A stretch of DNA of 46,735 nucleotides from Bryobacterales bacterium. GTDB lineage: Bacteria > Acidobacteriota > Terriglobia > Bryobacterales > UBA6623. Each line of letters begins with the position of its first letter. Positions within the stretch are counted from its first letter, which is position 1. The notes beneath the pieces were generated by a model. The model ran no database searches. It saw only the letters and a program-made list of their open reading frames with translations, and was not told the DNA's origin. This document shows, piece after piece, positions 35,181 to 44,319 of the stretch. Location of the stretch: NCBI GenBank assembly GCA_028819575.1, contig JAPPLB010000160.1:1-46735 (forward strand). The letters run 5' to 3'. Position numbers and translations under genes: made by a program.

Positions 35181-36413
35181 ATGAAAACGAACGCGCTACC
35201 ATCGACCCGCCGAGAGTTCGTTCGCCAAGGCGCGGGGGTTGTGGCCGGCATGGCGGCGGCCCGGACCCCGGCTGGTGCACGGCCTGCGGCTCGGACGGCA
35301 AAAATCGGAATCGTCGGCGGGCGGTTCGGCAGGACCTTCCAGTGGCATTTGCACCCGCACTGCAAGGTGGAGGCGGTGTGCGACATTCGGCCGCAAGCCC
35401 TGCAAGCTTTGTCAGAGGTGTACCGTTGCGGAAACACCTACGACAACTTCCAGTCAATGCTCAAACATCCCGGTCTGGACGCGGTCGGTGTGTTCACGCC
35501 AGCGCCGCTGCACGAGTGGATGGCCACAACGGCGATGAAAGCGGGAAAGCACGTCATCAGCGCCGTGCCTGCCGGCTTGTCGGTTGAAGAACTGGAGCGG
35601 CTGATCGAGACCGTTCGCGAGACCGGCATGCGGTACATGATGGCGGAGACGAGCTACTACCGTCCCGAGATCATGACCTGTCGGGAATGGGCGAAGGAAG
35701 GCAGGTTCGGCACGATTTTTTACAGCGAGTCGGAATATCACCATGAGGGTTTGATCGCGCTGATGTATGACGACCGGGGCCTGCCCACTTGGCGTCACGG
35801 GTTTCCCCCGTTCTGGTATCCGACGCATTGCACGGGGATGGTTGTCCCGGTAACCGGCGAACGGCTGGCGGAGGTGCAGGCGATAGGATGGGGCGACGGG
35901 CATGAGGTCGTCCGGACGAACCGTTACCAGAACCCGTTTTGGAGTGCGACGGGTTTCTTCAAGACCTCCGGCGGACACTCCAGCCGTATTTCGGTGTTTT
36001 GGCGCGTGGCGGCGGGTGGAACGGAGCGCGCGCATTTCTACGGTGACCGCCGCTCGTACATCATGCACCGGCCCGAGGGTTCGCCGGATACGGTCGTCGA
36101 GATTCTCCAGGACGGCAAGATGGTCATCGACGACAACGGTTACCCGGCGGGACGGGTGCGCAGCCAGCCTTTCGATCAGCCGGACCACTTGGAGAAGCTG
36201 CCTGAACCGTTGCGGGTAAAGACCGGCCACGGCAATTCACACACTTTCTTGACCCATGAATTCGTTCAGTCGATCACCGAAGACCGGCACCCGAGTGTGA
36301 ATGTCTGGGAAGCCGTGGCCTACACGCTGCCGGGGCTCGTAGCCCACGAGTCCGCGCTGAACGACGGCGAGCCGCTGAAGATCAGGGACTACGGGCGACC
36401 GCCTGAGTCTTGA
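35181..36413 (+). CDS. Tat-exported Gfo/Idh/MocA-family protein
   Basis: A 410-residue oxidoreductase-fold protein. The N-terminus is a Tat signal (STRREFVRQGAGVVAGMAAA). The Rossmann fold begins IGIVGGRFG, and the usual EKP motif after GKHV is replaced by a SAVPAG segment, so the catalytic Lys of this family is missing at its normal position. A C-terminal alpha/beta domain follows with HCTGMVVPVTGE and HTFLTHEFVQSI. Exported family members are frequent in Acidobacteriota, where they may act on sugars in the periplasm, sometimes with tightly bound NADP. Lack of the Lys makes classical dehydrogenase chemistry uncertain. ATG at 35181 is taken; a GTG start three codons earlier is possible. Confidence 0.87.
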   Translation: MKTNALPSTRREFVRQGAGVVAGMAAARTPAGARPAARTAKIGIVGGRFGRTFQWHLHPHCKVEAVCDIRPQALQALSEVYRCGNTYDNFQSMLKHPGLDAVGVFTPAPLHEWMATTAMKAGKHVISAVPAGLSVEELERLIETVRETGMRYMMAETSYYRPEIMTCREWAKEGRFGTIFYSESEYHHEGLIALMYDDRGLPTWRHGFPPFWYPTHCTGMVVPVTGERLAEVQAIGWGDGHEVVRTNRYQNPFWSATGFFKTSGGHSSRISVFWRVAAGGTERAHFYGDRRSYIMHRPEGSPDTVVEILQDGKMVIDDNGYPAGRVRSQPFDQPDHLEKLPEPLRVKTGHGNSHTFLTHEFVQSITEDRHPSVNVWEAVAYTLPGLVAHESALNDGEPLKIRDYGRPPES

Positions 36414-36848
36414 TGGCCGCAGAGCTGGAAAGGTCCGGACGCCCGCTTGGTATGTGTCGACAAGCCGGCCCGGCTGCGAATCTCTGGCGCTGTGCAATCA
36501 GTAGCCTGCATTTCTCATCACGTGGCGAGGCGAAGTGTGTGAGAAGGCCTTCAGGACGAGGCGCGAGCCGGGCGGAGGAAAAAGGCGCGCGCAGGCGTAC
36601 TTGAACAGTACGTTGAGCACGGCAAGCAAGCGCAACGAAGTCCTGGCGGCCGTATGGCGTGCTTCGGCCGTCGGGTGGTGAGAAATGCAGGCTATCAGTC
36701 AGGGCTGATCAACCTGCTCTCCAACCTTGCCTCGGTGCCGCCGGTCGACATGCACCCGCCATTGCGTATTGGGGAGCGGCGGCCTGAAAGCCCTTGACCT
36801 CGTACCAGGGCTGGTGTTACAAGGGCCGTTTCGAAACCCGCGGTTGAG
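36414..36848. other. Intergenic region holding MITE-like copy D
   Basis: Between the Tat-exported oxidoreductase and the symporter. Copy D occupies 36505-36691. The 157 bp after it should contain the symporter promoter, but no consensus stands out. No gene seen; the frame at 36699-37145 on the minus strand only mirrors the symporter. Confidence 0.5.
36505..36691 (-). repeat. MITE-like repeat, copy D (complete, 187 bp)
   Basis: Same orientation as copy C, with termini CCTGCATTTCTCATCAC (36505-36521) and GTGGTGAGAAATGCAGG (36675-36691), flanked by TAG on the left and CTA on the right, so the TA pair is intact on both sides. It is 11 bp longer than copies B and C: the hairpin loop is one base longer (CGTACT-TGAAC-AGTACG, 36596-36612), and a stretch containing GGGCGGAGGAAAAA (36570-36583) replaces a shorter one. 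That 14-mer also follows the 53-bp repeat at 15536. Confidence 0.9.
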
Positions 36849-38375
36849 ATGGCTGGATTCACTTGGTTGGATTATCTGATTGTGGCCGCATACTTGGCCG
36901 GTGTGACTGTGCTGGGCAGTCTTTTCGCCTCCGGTCAAAAGAGTTCTCGTGATTTCTTCCTGGCGGGACGCGGCATGTCGTGGTTCCCGATGGCTTTGAG
37001 CGTGATCGCCACGGATTTCTCGGCCATCAGTTTCCTGGGTGCTCCGGGGTATGTCGTCGCCCATGATCTGGTGATTGACCTGCAGCCTCTGGTGTTCATT
37101 TGGGTGCTTCCCATCTCCCTGTACCTGTTCGTTCGTTTCTTTCACCGCCTGGAGCTGATCTCGGCCTACGAGTACCTGGAGAAGCGTTTCAACCTCGCTT
37201 TACGCACCGGCTGCAGTCTTCTTTTCATCTGTCTTCGAGTGAGCTGGATGGCGACGGCGCTCTATGCGACGAGTCTGGCTCTTACTCAGGCGACACCTCT
37301 TCCGTTCTGGCTGTGCGCGGTTCTGATCGGGGGCTTGACGACTTTCTACTCCAGCCTCGGTGGAATGAAGGCGGTGATCTGGACCGACGTCTCGCAGTTC
37401 TTCATTTTCGTCACGGCCATCGCCTTGGTCCTCGTCCGGGCGGTGGGGTCGCTCCCCGGCGGAGTCGTCATGGCTTGGGATACCGCCAACCGCGCCGGCC
37501 ATACTCGACTGCTCAATTTTGAAGGGGGATGGGAGGCGATCACGACCCCTGCGGTGCTGATCGGAGGAAGCTTCCTGGTGCTGATCTCCTATGGCGTCGA
37601 CCAGGTCGTGATCCAACGTTATCTCACCGCGCGCAGCATCGATGAGATCAAGCGCAGCATGGTGTTCCAGGTTTGCGCAGCGCCGGGCCTGTTGTTTATG
37701 TTGGCCGTGATCGGGCTGGCGGTTTTCAGCTTCTATAGCCACTTTCCTGAACGGATTCCGGAAGGACTCGAAACCGACAAGTGGTTCCCTTATTTCATCG
37801 TCCACGAGTTGCCGATGGGCTTTTCCGGGCTCGTCATCGCCGGATTGTTCGCCGCCACGATGTCATCGATCAGTAGTGGGGTCAATAGCATCACCGCTGC
37901 TTGTGTCATCGATTTCTATCGACGCTTGCTGGCCGGGGACTCCCGGGTGATACAAAAGCAGGGCGATTCCCCATCGGCGCCGGCTTTTGCTCAGCAAAAC
38001 CAGCGAGAAATCCGGATTTCTCGGATCCTCTCGGTCTTCTGGGGCGCCGCGGCGACCGCCCTGGCATTCGTAGTCGGACGCATCGGTGTGATTGCCATTA
38101 TCGCCAAGACGCTGAGCGGCTTTTTCGGGGGTGTGCTGTTGGGGGTTTTCTTGTTGGGCATCCTTGCTCCGAGAGTGAACGGTCCTGGCGCTCTGCTGGG
38201 AGGGCTGATCGGTTTCGCCACGATCTCGACGGTAGGCTTGGCGACCCCGATCAACTTGTTCTGGTATGCCCCCATCGGTTGCTTGACCACGGTGGTTGCC
38301 GGAACGGTTGTGAGCCGTTTCTTTGCGCTCCCTTCCGGGAAGCAAACCTCAGGCCTTACCTTGAAGGCCGGCTAG
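36849..38375 (+). CDS. Sodium:solute symporter (SSS/SLC5 family)
   Basis: A 508-residue polytopic membrane protein with about 13 helices. The N-terminus has the family signature DYLIVAAYLAGVTVLG followed by FFLAGRGMSWFPMALS and the unwound first core helix (SVIATDFSAISFLGAPGY). Further markers are YSSLGGMKAVIWTD and SYGVDQVVIQRYL, typical of SLC5-like carriers, and LFAATMSSISSGVNS near helix 8, which contributes to the sodium site. The substrate is probably a sugar, sugar acid or other small organic solute; the surroundings (sialidase-like and Gfo/Idh proteins) favour a carbohydrate, but this is inference. No strong ribosome-binding site precedes the ATG. It is a single gene between copy D and the GT1 gene. 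Confidence 0.92.
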   Translation: MAGFTWLDYLIVAAYLAGVTVLGSLFASGQKSSRDFFLAGRGMSWFPMALSVIATDFSAISFLGAPGYVVAHDLVIDLQPLVFIWVLPISLYLFVRFFHRLELISAYEYLEKRFNLALRTGCSLLFICLRVSWMATALYATSLALTQATPLPFWLCAVLIGGLTTFYSSLGGMKAVIWTDVSQFFIFVTAIALVLVRAVGSLPGGVVMAWDTANRAGHTRLLNFEGGWEAITTPAVLIGGSFLVLISYGVDQVVIQRYLTARSIDEIKRSMVFQVCAAPGLLFMLAVIGLAVFSFYSHFPERIPEGLETDKWFPYFIVHELPMGFSGLVIAGLFAATMSSISSGVNSITAACVIDFYRRLLAGDSRVIQKQGDSPSAPAFAQQNQREIRISRILSVFWGAAATALAFVVGRIGVIAIIAKTLSGFFGGVLLGVFLLGILAPRVNGPGALLGGLIGFATISTVGLATPINLFWYAPIGCLTTVVAGTVVSRFFALPSGKQTSGLTLKAG

Positions 38376-38571
38376 TAGACGGCCCTGACAACCTGGGTCG
38401 CAAGTCACGTGGGCATCGATTACCCTTGAGAGACCGAGTGGAGTCGCAAAAGCAGATTCTTTGCTCTGATCGACAAGCACCTCGACCCTGTGGCTTACGA
38501 AGTCGAGCGGGCGAGTTAACGGCGCTAGCCGTAGCTCGTGCCAGTCGTCTAGCGTTGTTGCGAGCGGAGCG

Positions 38572-39822
38572 GTGAGGTTTTTCGTTGTTCCGGTGGGGAG
38601 CGCGGGGGACGTGCACCCGTTCGTCAGGATCGCTCTTGAGCTCAAGGCGCGAGGTCATGACGTCACTGTCGTCACCAACGCGTACTTCGCGCCACTGCTT
38701 GAGCAAGTGGGCCTGCCTTCGGTGCCGGTCGGGACCGTCGAGCAGTTCGACGACATCACCTTGAACCCTCGCCTCTGGCACCGTCTCCACGGCCTCGACG
38801 TTCTCGCGACCGGCATCGGACTCCGCATTTCACCGCTCTACCGGCTCATTGAGCAGGAAGCTGCCCGTGGCAACTTGGTAGTCGTCGCCCACCCGCTTGC
38901 TTTCGGCGCCCGCGTGGCGCACGAGACTCTTGAAATCCCGCTGGTAACGCTCCATCTCGCGCCGGCGAGCTTTTGGAGCCTGCACGAGACACCGGTACTG
39001 GCACGGGGGCTCGGGTCCATCAACGCATTGCCGCGGCCGCTGAAGCGTGTACTGCTAGCTGTCAGCGACCGGCTCACGGATCGGGTGATTGCGCCCCCGG
39101 TGAACCGTTTTCGGAGGGAGATCGGCCTGCCGCCCGTGCGGCACATCATCAGCAGGTGGTGGCATTCCCCGCAGCGCGTCATCGGACTCTTTCCGAACTG
39201 GTTCGCGGCGCCGCAGCCTGACTGGCCCCCTCAGACGACCCTGACCGGCTTCCCGCTCTACGACGAGCGTGGCGCGACCGGCGTGCCGCCGAACCTCGAC
39301 GCATTTCTGGAGGAGGCGCGGGCCGCAGGCGACCCGCCGGTCGTCTTCGCTCCCGGCTCCGGGAACCGTCAGGCCCGCCGGTTCTTCACGGCGGCTTGCG
39401 ACGCCTGCCGGCGGTTGGGGCGGCGCGGCGTTTTGCTAACCCGCTTCACCGAGCACCTCCCCCACCCGCTGCCCGAGGGAGTAAGGAGCGCGGACTACGC
39501 GCCGTTCAGTTCGGTTCTGCCTCGTGCCGCCGCGCTCGTACACCACGGCGGCATAGGCACCTCGGCCCAGGCGCTCGCCGCCGGCCGGCCACAGCTGGTC
39601 ATGCCGATGACGTTCGATCAGCCCGACAACGCGGCTCGGCTGCAGCGGCTCGGCGTGGCTCGCACTCTGCCGCCGGTGCGCTTCTCCGGTGCGACCGTCG
39701 CGCGAGAGCTCGCGGCACTGCTCGAGTCTGCCACCGTCGCGAGCAAATGTGCGGACGTCGCCCGACGCTTCGATGGCATCGACCCTGTCGGGCACACGTG
39801 CGAGGTCATCGAAGGCTGCTGA
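38572..39822 (+). CDS. GT1-family (UGT-like) glycosyltransferase
   Basis: A 416-residue GT-B glycosyltransferase, cytoplasmic. The N-terminus MRFFVVPVGSAGDVHPFVRI holds the acceptor-side glycine motif; the C-terminal domain carries HHGGIGTSAQALAAGRPQL and DQPDNAARL, the nucleotide-sugar-binding signature of UDP-/TDP-glycosyltransferases of GT1. Such enzymes glycosylate lipids, sterols or natural products (rhamnosyl-, glucosyl-). No biosynthetic partner genes are adjacent, so the acceptor cannot be named. GTG is the start, with GAGCGGAG just upstream. The gene is GC-richer and more Arg/Ala/Pro-rich than its neighbours, consistent with separate acquisition; this is an impression, not a measurement. 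Confidence 0.9.
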   Translation: MRFFVVPVGSAGDVHPFVRIALELKARGHDVTVVTNAYFAPLLEQVGLPSVPVGTVEQFDDITLNPRLWHRLHGLDVLATGIGLRISPLYRLIEQEAARGNLVVVAHPLAFGARVAHETLEIPLVTLHLAPASFWSLHETPVLARGLGSINALPRPLKRVLLAVSDRLTDRVIAPPVNRFRREIGLPPVRHIISRWWHSPQRVIGLFPNWFAAPQPDWPPQTTLTGFPLYDERGATGVPPNLDAFLEEARAAGDPPVVFAPGSGNRQARRFFTAACDACRRLGRRGVLLTRFTEHLPHPLPEGVRSADYAPFSSVLPRAAALVHHGGIGTSAQALAAGRPQLVMPMTFDQPDNAARLQRLGVARTLPPVRFSGATVARELAALLESATVASKCADVARRFDGIDPVGHTCEVIEGC

Positions 39823-39853
39823 CGCCGGCCGGCCGCAGCGGCTGTCTCGTAGT

Positions 39854-40041
39854 CATGTGAAGATCAGGCCGTCGCCCCTCGAATAGGCGAGGTCCGCGTG
39901 TTGCCGATCCCGCTTGACAACGTGTCGATGCTCGCGGATTCGCCGGCACAGTTGGTGCCTCTAGCTGTTGGCCATGTGCGGATGCCTGCCACATTCGGTG
40001 ACATGACCGGGGCGGGGCTGATTGAGATCGTCACGGAGTAA
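39854..40041 (+). pseudogene. Possible gene remnant (C-terminal fragment)
   Basis: A frame open from just after a TAG (about 39851) to TAA at 40039-40041, with no ATG and only a GTG at 39898. The decoded end reads VLPIPLDNVSMLADSPAQ and, later, ATFGDMTGAGLIEIVTE, which looks like ordered protein with an amphipathic strand pattern, not random GC-rich translation. I do not recognise the family. The most economical reading is the C-terminal relic of a lost gene. A real 47-codon gene from GTG cannot be ruled out. No ribosome-binding site seen. Confidence 0.25.
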
Positions 40042-40265
40042 AACTGGAGGCGGATCGGCCGACCAAGGCCCATCCGGTCACGGATTGGCCTGTCGGACCA
40101 TCAAGGCGATCCGGTCGGCTTGCTGCTCAGTGGTTCCGTAGATTCCCGATAACGATGAGAGAAACAACAAGGGAAGCATGACCAGTCTACTGAAAGTAAG
40201 TAACTGTATATGAAAAACCTGCGAGCACTTTGTGGCTAAAGCTGCCGGAAACCTTGACGCGTCCG
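40042..40265. other. Gap with possible second small relic
   Basis: On the minus strand, ATG near 40179 opens a 33-codon frame ending at 40078, MLPLLFLSSLSGIYGTTE and onward, which resembles a membrane-helix end. It is too short to support as a gene and may be a relic. Otherwise nothing seen. The GC skew changes here between the GT1 gene (plus) and the minus-strand block. Confidence 0.3.
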
Positions 40266-41750
40266 TCAGGCGGCAAAGCGAAACGCGAACAGTTGTGCGT
40301 CTCGAAGCCGAATCCTCAGCCGTACCGGACGATCCGCCAGTGATCCGACCTCGGTTCGTTCCTTCCAGTGAACAGCGGCGTCGATCTTGTCCCCGAAGAT
40401 CGGCGGACAATCGTCCAGTGAGAAGCCGGGTATCGGCCTGCCGTCTTGTTGTTGAAGCTCGACCAGGATGGTCCCGCCGCCGCTGGTGCGGTAATTCAGC
40501 TTGAGTTGGTTTCCGGAAAAAATCAAGGGAGGCGTGGTGAACTCTCCCCACCCGGCATAGGGCCCTTCGACGGAAACAAAGCCGTCTGTTCGCAGAGTGG
40601 CGCGGCGGAAGTGACTGTCCGGGTAGCGTAGGAAATCGGAATAATACATCGAGAGTTCGTCGGGCGCGGTTTGCAGGACCCCGACCCCCATGATCGGGTT
40701 GCGGTCGCACCAGCTCCGTTCGTCCCGTCCCGGACCCAGGAACGGCTTTCGCCTGCGGTCCCAGTGAATGCCGTCCCGGCTTGAGGCGAACTGCGTGTCC
40801 GACAGCCCTGCGAATGTGGGCGACAGGCCGGGAACCGTGCTGGTCGTTTGAGGCCCCGGCGCCTTTTCATAGTGCCTCCGGGTATACAGAACCATCGGAA
40901 ACATCAGATAAGCTCGCTGAGCGCGTTCGTACTTCACCGTGGCGTTGGTGTAAAGATTCAGGTCCTCGGGGTCTTGGTCATCCGCGGACACCACCAGCTC
41001 CGGCGTGGACCAGTGCAGGAAGTCCTCGGACTCGGCTCGCCGAATCGCCCGTATCCCGCCCTTGAAATCGCCGGGGCGCGAACGATCGATACCTCGTAGA
41101 TAGATCACGTACCGTTTCTTCTCGTCATCCCACAGCAGGATGTTGTGGCTGTCGACCGGAGGATTATCGATGAGCGGGTTGCCGGCCACCGGTTTCCAAT
41201 GCAGTCCATCGCCCGAAGCAAATCCCAAAATCCGCCCGCTCGGGCGCGTGATCATCTTGTACCGTTCGTCGCCGGAGCCGTTCGGATCCAGAATGATGGA
41301 GGCGTTGATGCCCTCGACCCCACCTGCGGGGAATACGAGGTTGTTCTTTTTTGAGCCCTTCCATTCGACGATTCCCAGGTCGGGCTTTTCCCAATGGACG
41401 CCGTCTTGGCTCTCTGCATGGCAAGTGAGCGCCCGCGCGTCTTTACCCACATCCACCCGGTACCACATGCGGAAGCGGTCTCCATCCTTCAAGACACAGG
41501 AATAGTGCAAGCCATGGGCTATCGGTTCCCAGGGATGATCCTTTGCACGGATCACAATCTCACGGGGTGTGGGAGTGTGAAACGCCAACCGGACGTTTTC
41601 CTGCTTGTCGAACCAAAGATCGTCAAGAAATAGCTGTCGACTGGAACCAACGTCGACCGGCCCTTTTGCAGGAGTCTCCGAGACCGAACAGGAGACGGAG
41701 GGAGCGAGCGCCGCTGTGGCTACGCTGGAGAAAAAGTCACGACGTTTCAT
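40266..41750 (-). CDS. Exported GH32/GH43-like five-bladed propeller protein
   Basis: A 494-residue exported protein with a Tat-like N-terminus, MKRRDFFSSVATAALAPS. The mature part is a five-bladed propeller with strand motifs such as RFRMWYRVDV, SQDGVHWEKPD, SGDGLHWKPV, DDEKKRYVIYLRG, SEDFLHWS and SRDGIHWDRRR. Residues of the N-terminal acidic pair (LFLDDLWF, about 40-47) resemble the start of the GH32/GH43 catalytic region, but the catalytic triad cannot be assigned. A C-terminal beta-sandwich (about 400-494, FSGNQLKLNYRTSGGG) is typical of GH32-type proteins. Similar proteins are common in Acidobacteriota and Planctomycetes, with no characterised activity that I know of. It is the last gene in a loose minus-strand block. 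Confidence 0.82.
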   Translation of the reverse strand: MKRRDFFSSVATAALAPSVSCSVSETPAKGPVDVGSSRQLFLDDLWFDKQENVRLAFHTPTPREIVIRAKDHPWEPIAHGLHYSCVLKDGDRFRMWYRVDVGKDARALTCHAESQDGVHWEKPDLGIVEWKGSKKNNLVFPAGGVEGINASIILDPNGSGDERYKMITRPSGRILGFASGDGLHWKPVAGNPLIDNPPVDSHNILLWDDEKKRYVIYLRGIDRSRPGDFKGGIRAIRRAESEDFLHWSTPELVVSADDQDPEDLNLYTNATVKYERAQRAYLMFPMVLYTRRHYEKAPGPQTTSTVPGLSPTFAGLSDTQFASSRDGIHWDRRRKPFLGPGRDERSWCDRNPIMGVGVLQTAPDELSMYYSDFLRYPDSHFRRATLRTDGFVSVEGPYAGWGEFTTPPLIFSGNQLKLNYRTSGGGTILVELQQQDGRPIPGFSLDDCPPIFGDKIDAAVHWKERTEVGSLADRPVRLRIRLRDAQLFAFRFAA

Positions 41751-41893
41751 GGGATGTCCTGCTTACGCAGCTTGAGTGAAAAAGTGAACGCCCTTCCGGC
41801 GACCTACGATAGCTTACGATGAATCGGCGCTTGGGCAAAGAAGTCACCTCTGCGGCCTGTGAGAGCATAGCGCGTAACGGTGTCGTCCATGCT

Positions 41894-42967
41894 TCACAAG
41901 CGCTTCCCCCAAGAGTCCATCGCCGGTTGCGCCAGGGGAAGCCGGACTGCCGAGCCGGAGTGTGCGGACAAAGCAACAGCTTCGCAGAACTCCATGTAGC
42001 GCAGCCCTTCTTCGAAGGTTGGAGAAACCGTTCCGCCCGTCCGTATCGCTTCGATAAATTCTTGATCCGTGGTTTGAGAGCGTTCTTCCTCCGCGGAGAC
42101 AACCATCGGAGTCAGTTCACCGGCGTCCCCGCTTGCTCCCAGAATTTCTTCGGAGAAGAGTCGGTAGATCAGTGACCCGCGCGACCCGTAGATCTCGATG
42201 CGGTGGCCGGGAGAGAACGAAGCGGAATGGCTCAAATGGTAGCTGAAGGCGGCTCCACACTGCAGGGTTCCGGCGGCCACCACCGAATCGGGCACAGTAG
42301 CCGTTACGATCGTTCCTGTTACGCTGCTGCGTACCGGATGGTGTACCTTGGCAACCGCGGAAACGATCGCCGCCGGTCCGACCCAACGGTGAGCTACCTC
42401 GACCCACAGGCCGAGAGTCAGTGCATTAACGCCCACCACTTCCGGGTCGAGACGCCAATCGTACCCGGCGGGCGGTTTCTCGAAGCTCATCCCGGTAACG
42501 CGCAGTTCGGTCACCTCACCCACAAAGTTCTCCTTGTGCAACAGCCTTTTCATGAGACGGTCGCCTTTGAGTCCGGGACGGGGAGGATAAAGGGCCGTGA
42601 CGCGCCCCGATGATTTCGCGGCTGCAACCATCCTTTGCGCTTCAGAAAGATTGCGAGCCATGCGCGCCTGGCAGAGCACATGCTTGCCTGCTTCCAGCGA
42701 GCGATGGGTTACGGTGCAGTGAAGAACGGGAGGGGTGGCCACGACGACGGCGTCGATGTCAGCGGAATCGCAAACTTCCTCCCAACTCCGAGCAACGGCA
42801 GGGATCTCGAACTTCCGTGCGAGTTTCCGGGCCTTGGCGGAGTCCCGGGACCAGATCAACCGGCAAGAAACGCCCGGGCTCCGGGTCAACGCCGGCAGAT
42901 GCCGGGTCTCGACGACCCAGCCTGCGCCGATGATCCCTATCCGGATGGTCTCCATCGGAATGCGCAC
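41894..42967 (-). CDS. Gfo/Idh/MocA-family oxidoreductase (cytoplasmic)
   Basis: A 357-residue cytoplasmic member. The Rossmann fold starts RIGIIGAGWVVETRHLPAL, followed by VVVATPPVLHC and GKHVLCQARM; as in the exported paralogue at 35181, the EKP motif with its catalytic Lys is absent here, replaced by QAR. The C-terminal domain has LWVEVAHRWVG and YMEFCEAVALSA. Family members oxidise or epimerise sugars and inositols with NAD(P). ATG at 42955 (METIRIG) is a good alternative to the GTG at 42967. It lies between a sialidase-like gene and the propeller gene, all on the minus strand with 100-220 bp spacing, so it may belong to a glycan-catabolic set. Confidence 0.85.
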   Translation of the reverse strand: MRIPMETIRIGIIGAGWVVETRHLPALTRSPGVSCRLIWSRDSAKARKLARKFEIPAVARSWEEVCDSADIDAVVVATPPVLHCTVTHRSLEAGKHVLCQARMARNLSEAQRMVAAAKSSGRVTALYPPRPGLKGDRLMKRLLHKENFVGEVTELRVTGMSFEKPPAGYDWRLDPEVVGVNALTLGLWVEVAHRWVGPAAIVSAVAKVHHPVRSSVTGTIVTATVPDSVVAAGTLQCGAAFSYHLSHSASFSPGHRIEIYGSRGSLIYRLFSEEILGASGDAGELTPMVVSAEEERSQTTDQEFIEAIRTGGTVSPTFEEGLRYMEFCEAVALSAHSGSAVRLPLAQPAMDSWGKRL

Positions 42968-43188
42968 GACAGCGTTTCTTGTGCGCCGTACAATCTACCA
43001 CGAGTTCCGACGCATCTTCGATTTCCCAAAGGTGTCCCGATTGCCCGAGATAGGATTGCGGCCCGCCGGTAACCTGTGCGTGGGGCTCTCGCTCCCTTGT
43101 TGCCAAGAGCAGCGGTACGTTCTAGCCGGACTTTGCGAGACCCCCTGTCTCTTTCATGCCTGTCAGTCCTGACGCTTTTACGGGCAGG

Positions 43189-44319
43189 TCACTTCACACG
43201 AAGCCGGCACCAGCGCGATTGCGTTACGCACGCTTCGGTGCACCAATAGCTAACCAGAACGTCACCGCCGGGCGTGGCGGCTGCGTGCGGACGGCCGAAC
43301 GCAATCACGTCGTGGCTGGCCGGATAGGCATCTCTGGATGGAACACCGATGGTTTCCCGTCCGGTGGCGTCCCAGATCACGACATTGCGGTCCAGATCCC
43401 AGGACTTCCCGGCGTCCCCGGAAAGAACTCCCCGAATACCTGGCGGATCCAACTCCCGGACGGTGTACGCCGCGAACATGCGTCCGTTGCCCAAGTCGAC
43501 GGCCCAACTGGTCTGCGCCGGGATCGCTGTCGGTTGCGGCGCGTCCCAATGGCGGCCCGTCTCGTCGGACGTGGTGAGATGCAAGTCGATAAACTTCTGG
43601 CTCCGTAAGTCCTGAGTCCACAACAGGGTGAACAGTCGCCCGGATTTCAGGGCAATCACGCGGCCGTGCCAGAAGGCTTTCTGTTCTTCGGGAGAGATGC
43701 CGGCAAAGCGGTGCAAGTCTCCCCAACTCTGGCCCTGGTCACTCGAAAACAGCGCCAGCATCTCGGCCTGCACGGGGAGCGGGTCGTCATAGGCCTTCCC
43801 GAGGTCGAAAGCCAGAAACCAGCCGCCGTCGGGCATCTCGATCACCGGGCCTGACACGTAGGCGATGATGCCGTCGGGCATCTCGATCACCTGGGGAGTC
43901 GACCAGCTCCGCCCGTTGTCGTGCGAGCGAAACAGCAGTGTCTCGACCGGCAGAAAGCCCCCGGTATCAGGGTTGACCATGAGCCGGTCCGGGACCGTGC
44001 AATCGTGCCGCATGGCCGAGAGGGTGAGAGTGCCATCCCGGAGACGGCTCAGGAACGGGGCGGAGTAGGTGTAGGGCGTGACGTCCTTGCGTGGGTCGTG
44101 GACGAGCCCTTCCTCTTTCCAGGTCGTTCCTTCGTCCGTCGAGCGTAGAACCGCCAGGACGCCGTCGTGCGAATAGAAGGCAGTACCGCGCCGGTGAACG
44201 CCGACCCACTCGCCTTCGGTGGGCGCCAGGACTGTTGGAAGATAGCTGTTGACGACGCGGTGACCCGCCAGCGGGTTCCGGAACAGGACGCCGTCGGATA
44301 TGATTTCGAGCTGGGCCAT
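43189..44319 (-). CDS. Sialidase-superfamily protein (BNR/Asp-box propeller)
   Basis: A 376-residue protein without an obvious signal peptide, so probably cytoplasmic or exported by an unrecognised route. Four Asp boxes (SxDxGxxW) are seen: STDEGTTW, SHDNGRSW, SSDQGQSW and SGDAGKSW, marking a six-bladed sialidase-like propeller. The arginine triad and Asp/Tyr/Glu of true sialidases cannot be assigned. In Acidobacteriota many such proteins are annotated sialidase or exo-alpha-sialidase without proof. It lies 104 bp from the second sialidase-like gene. Its substrate is probably a sugar or sugar-acid derivative; this is inference from context. No strong ribosome-binding site precedes the ATG. 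Confidence 0.83.
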   Translation of the reverse strand: MAQLEIISDGVLFRNPLAGHRVVNSYLPTVLAPTEGEWVGVHRRGTAFYSHDGVLAVLRSTDEGTTWKEEGLVHDPRKDVTPYTYSAPFLSRLRDGTLTLSAMRHDCTVPDRLMVNPDTGGFLPVETLLFRSHDNGRSWSTPQVIEMPDGIIAYVSGPVIEMPDGGWFLAFDLGKAYDDPLPVQAEMLALFSSDQGQSWGDLHRFAGISPEEQKAFWHGRVIALKSGRLFTLLWTQDLRSQKFIDLHLTTSDETGRHWDAPQPTAIPAQTSWAVDLGNGRMFAAYTVRELDPPGIRGVLSGDAGKSWDLDRNVVIWDATGRETIGVPSRDAYPASHDVIAFGRPHAAATPGGDVLVSYWCTEACVTQSRWCRLRVK

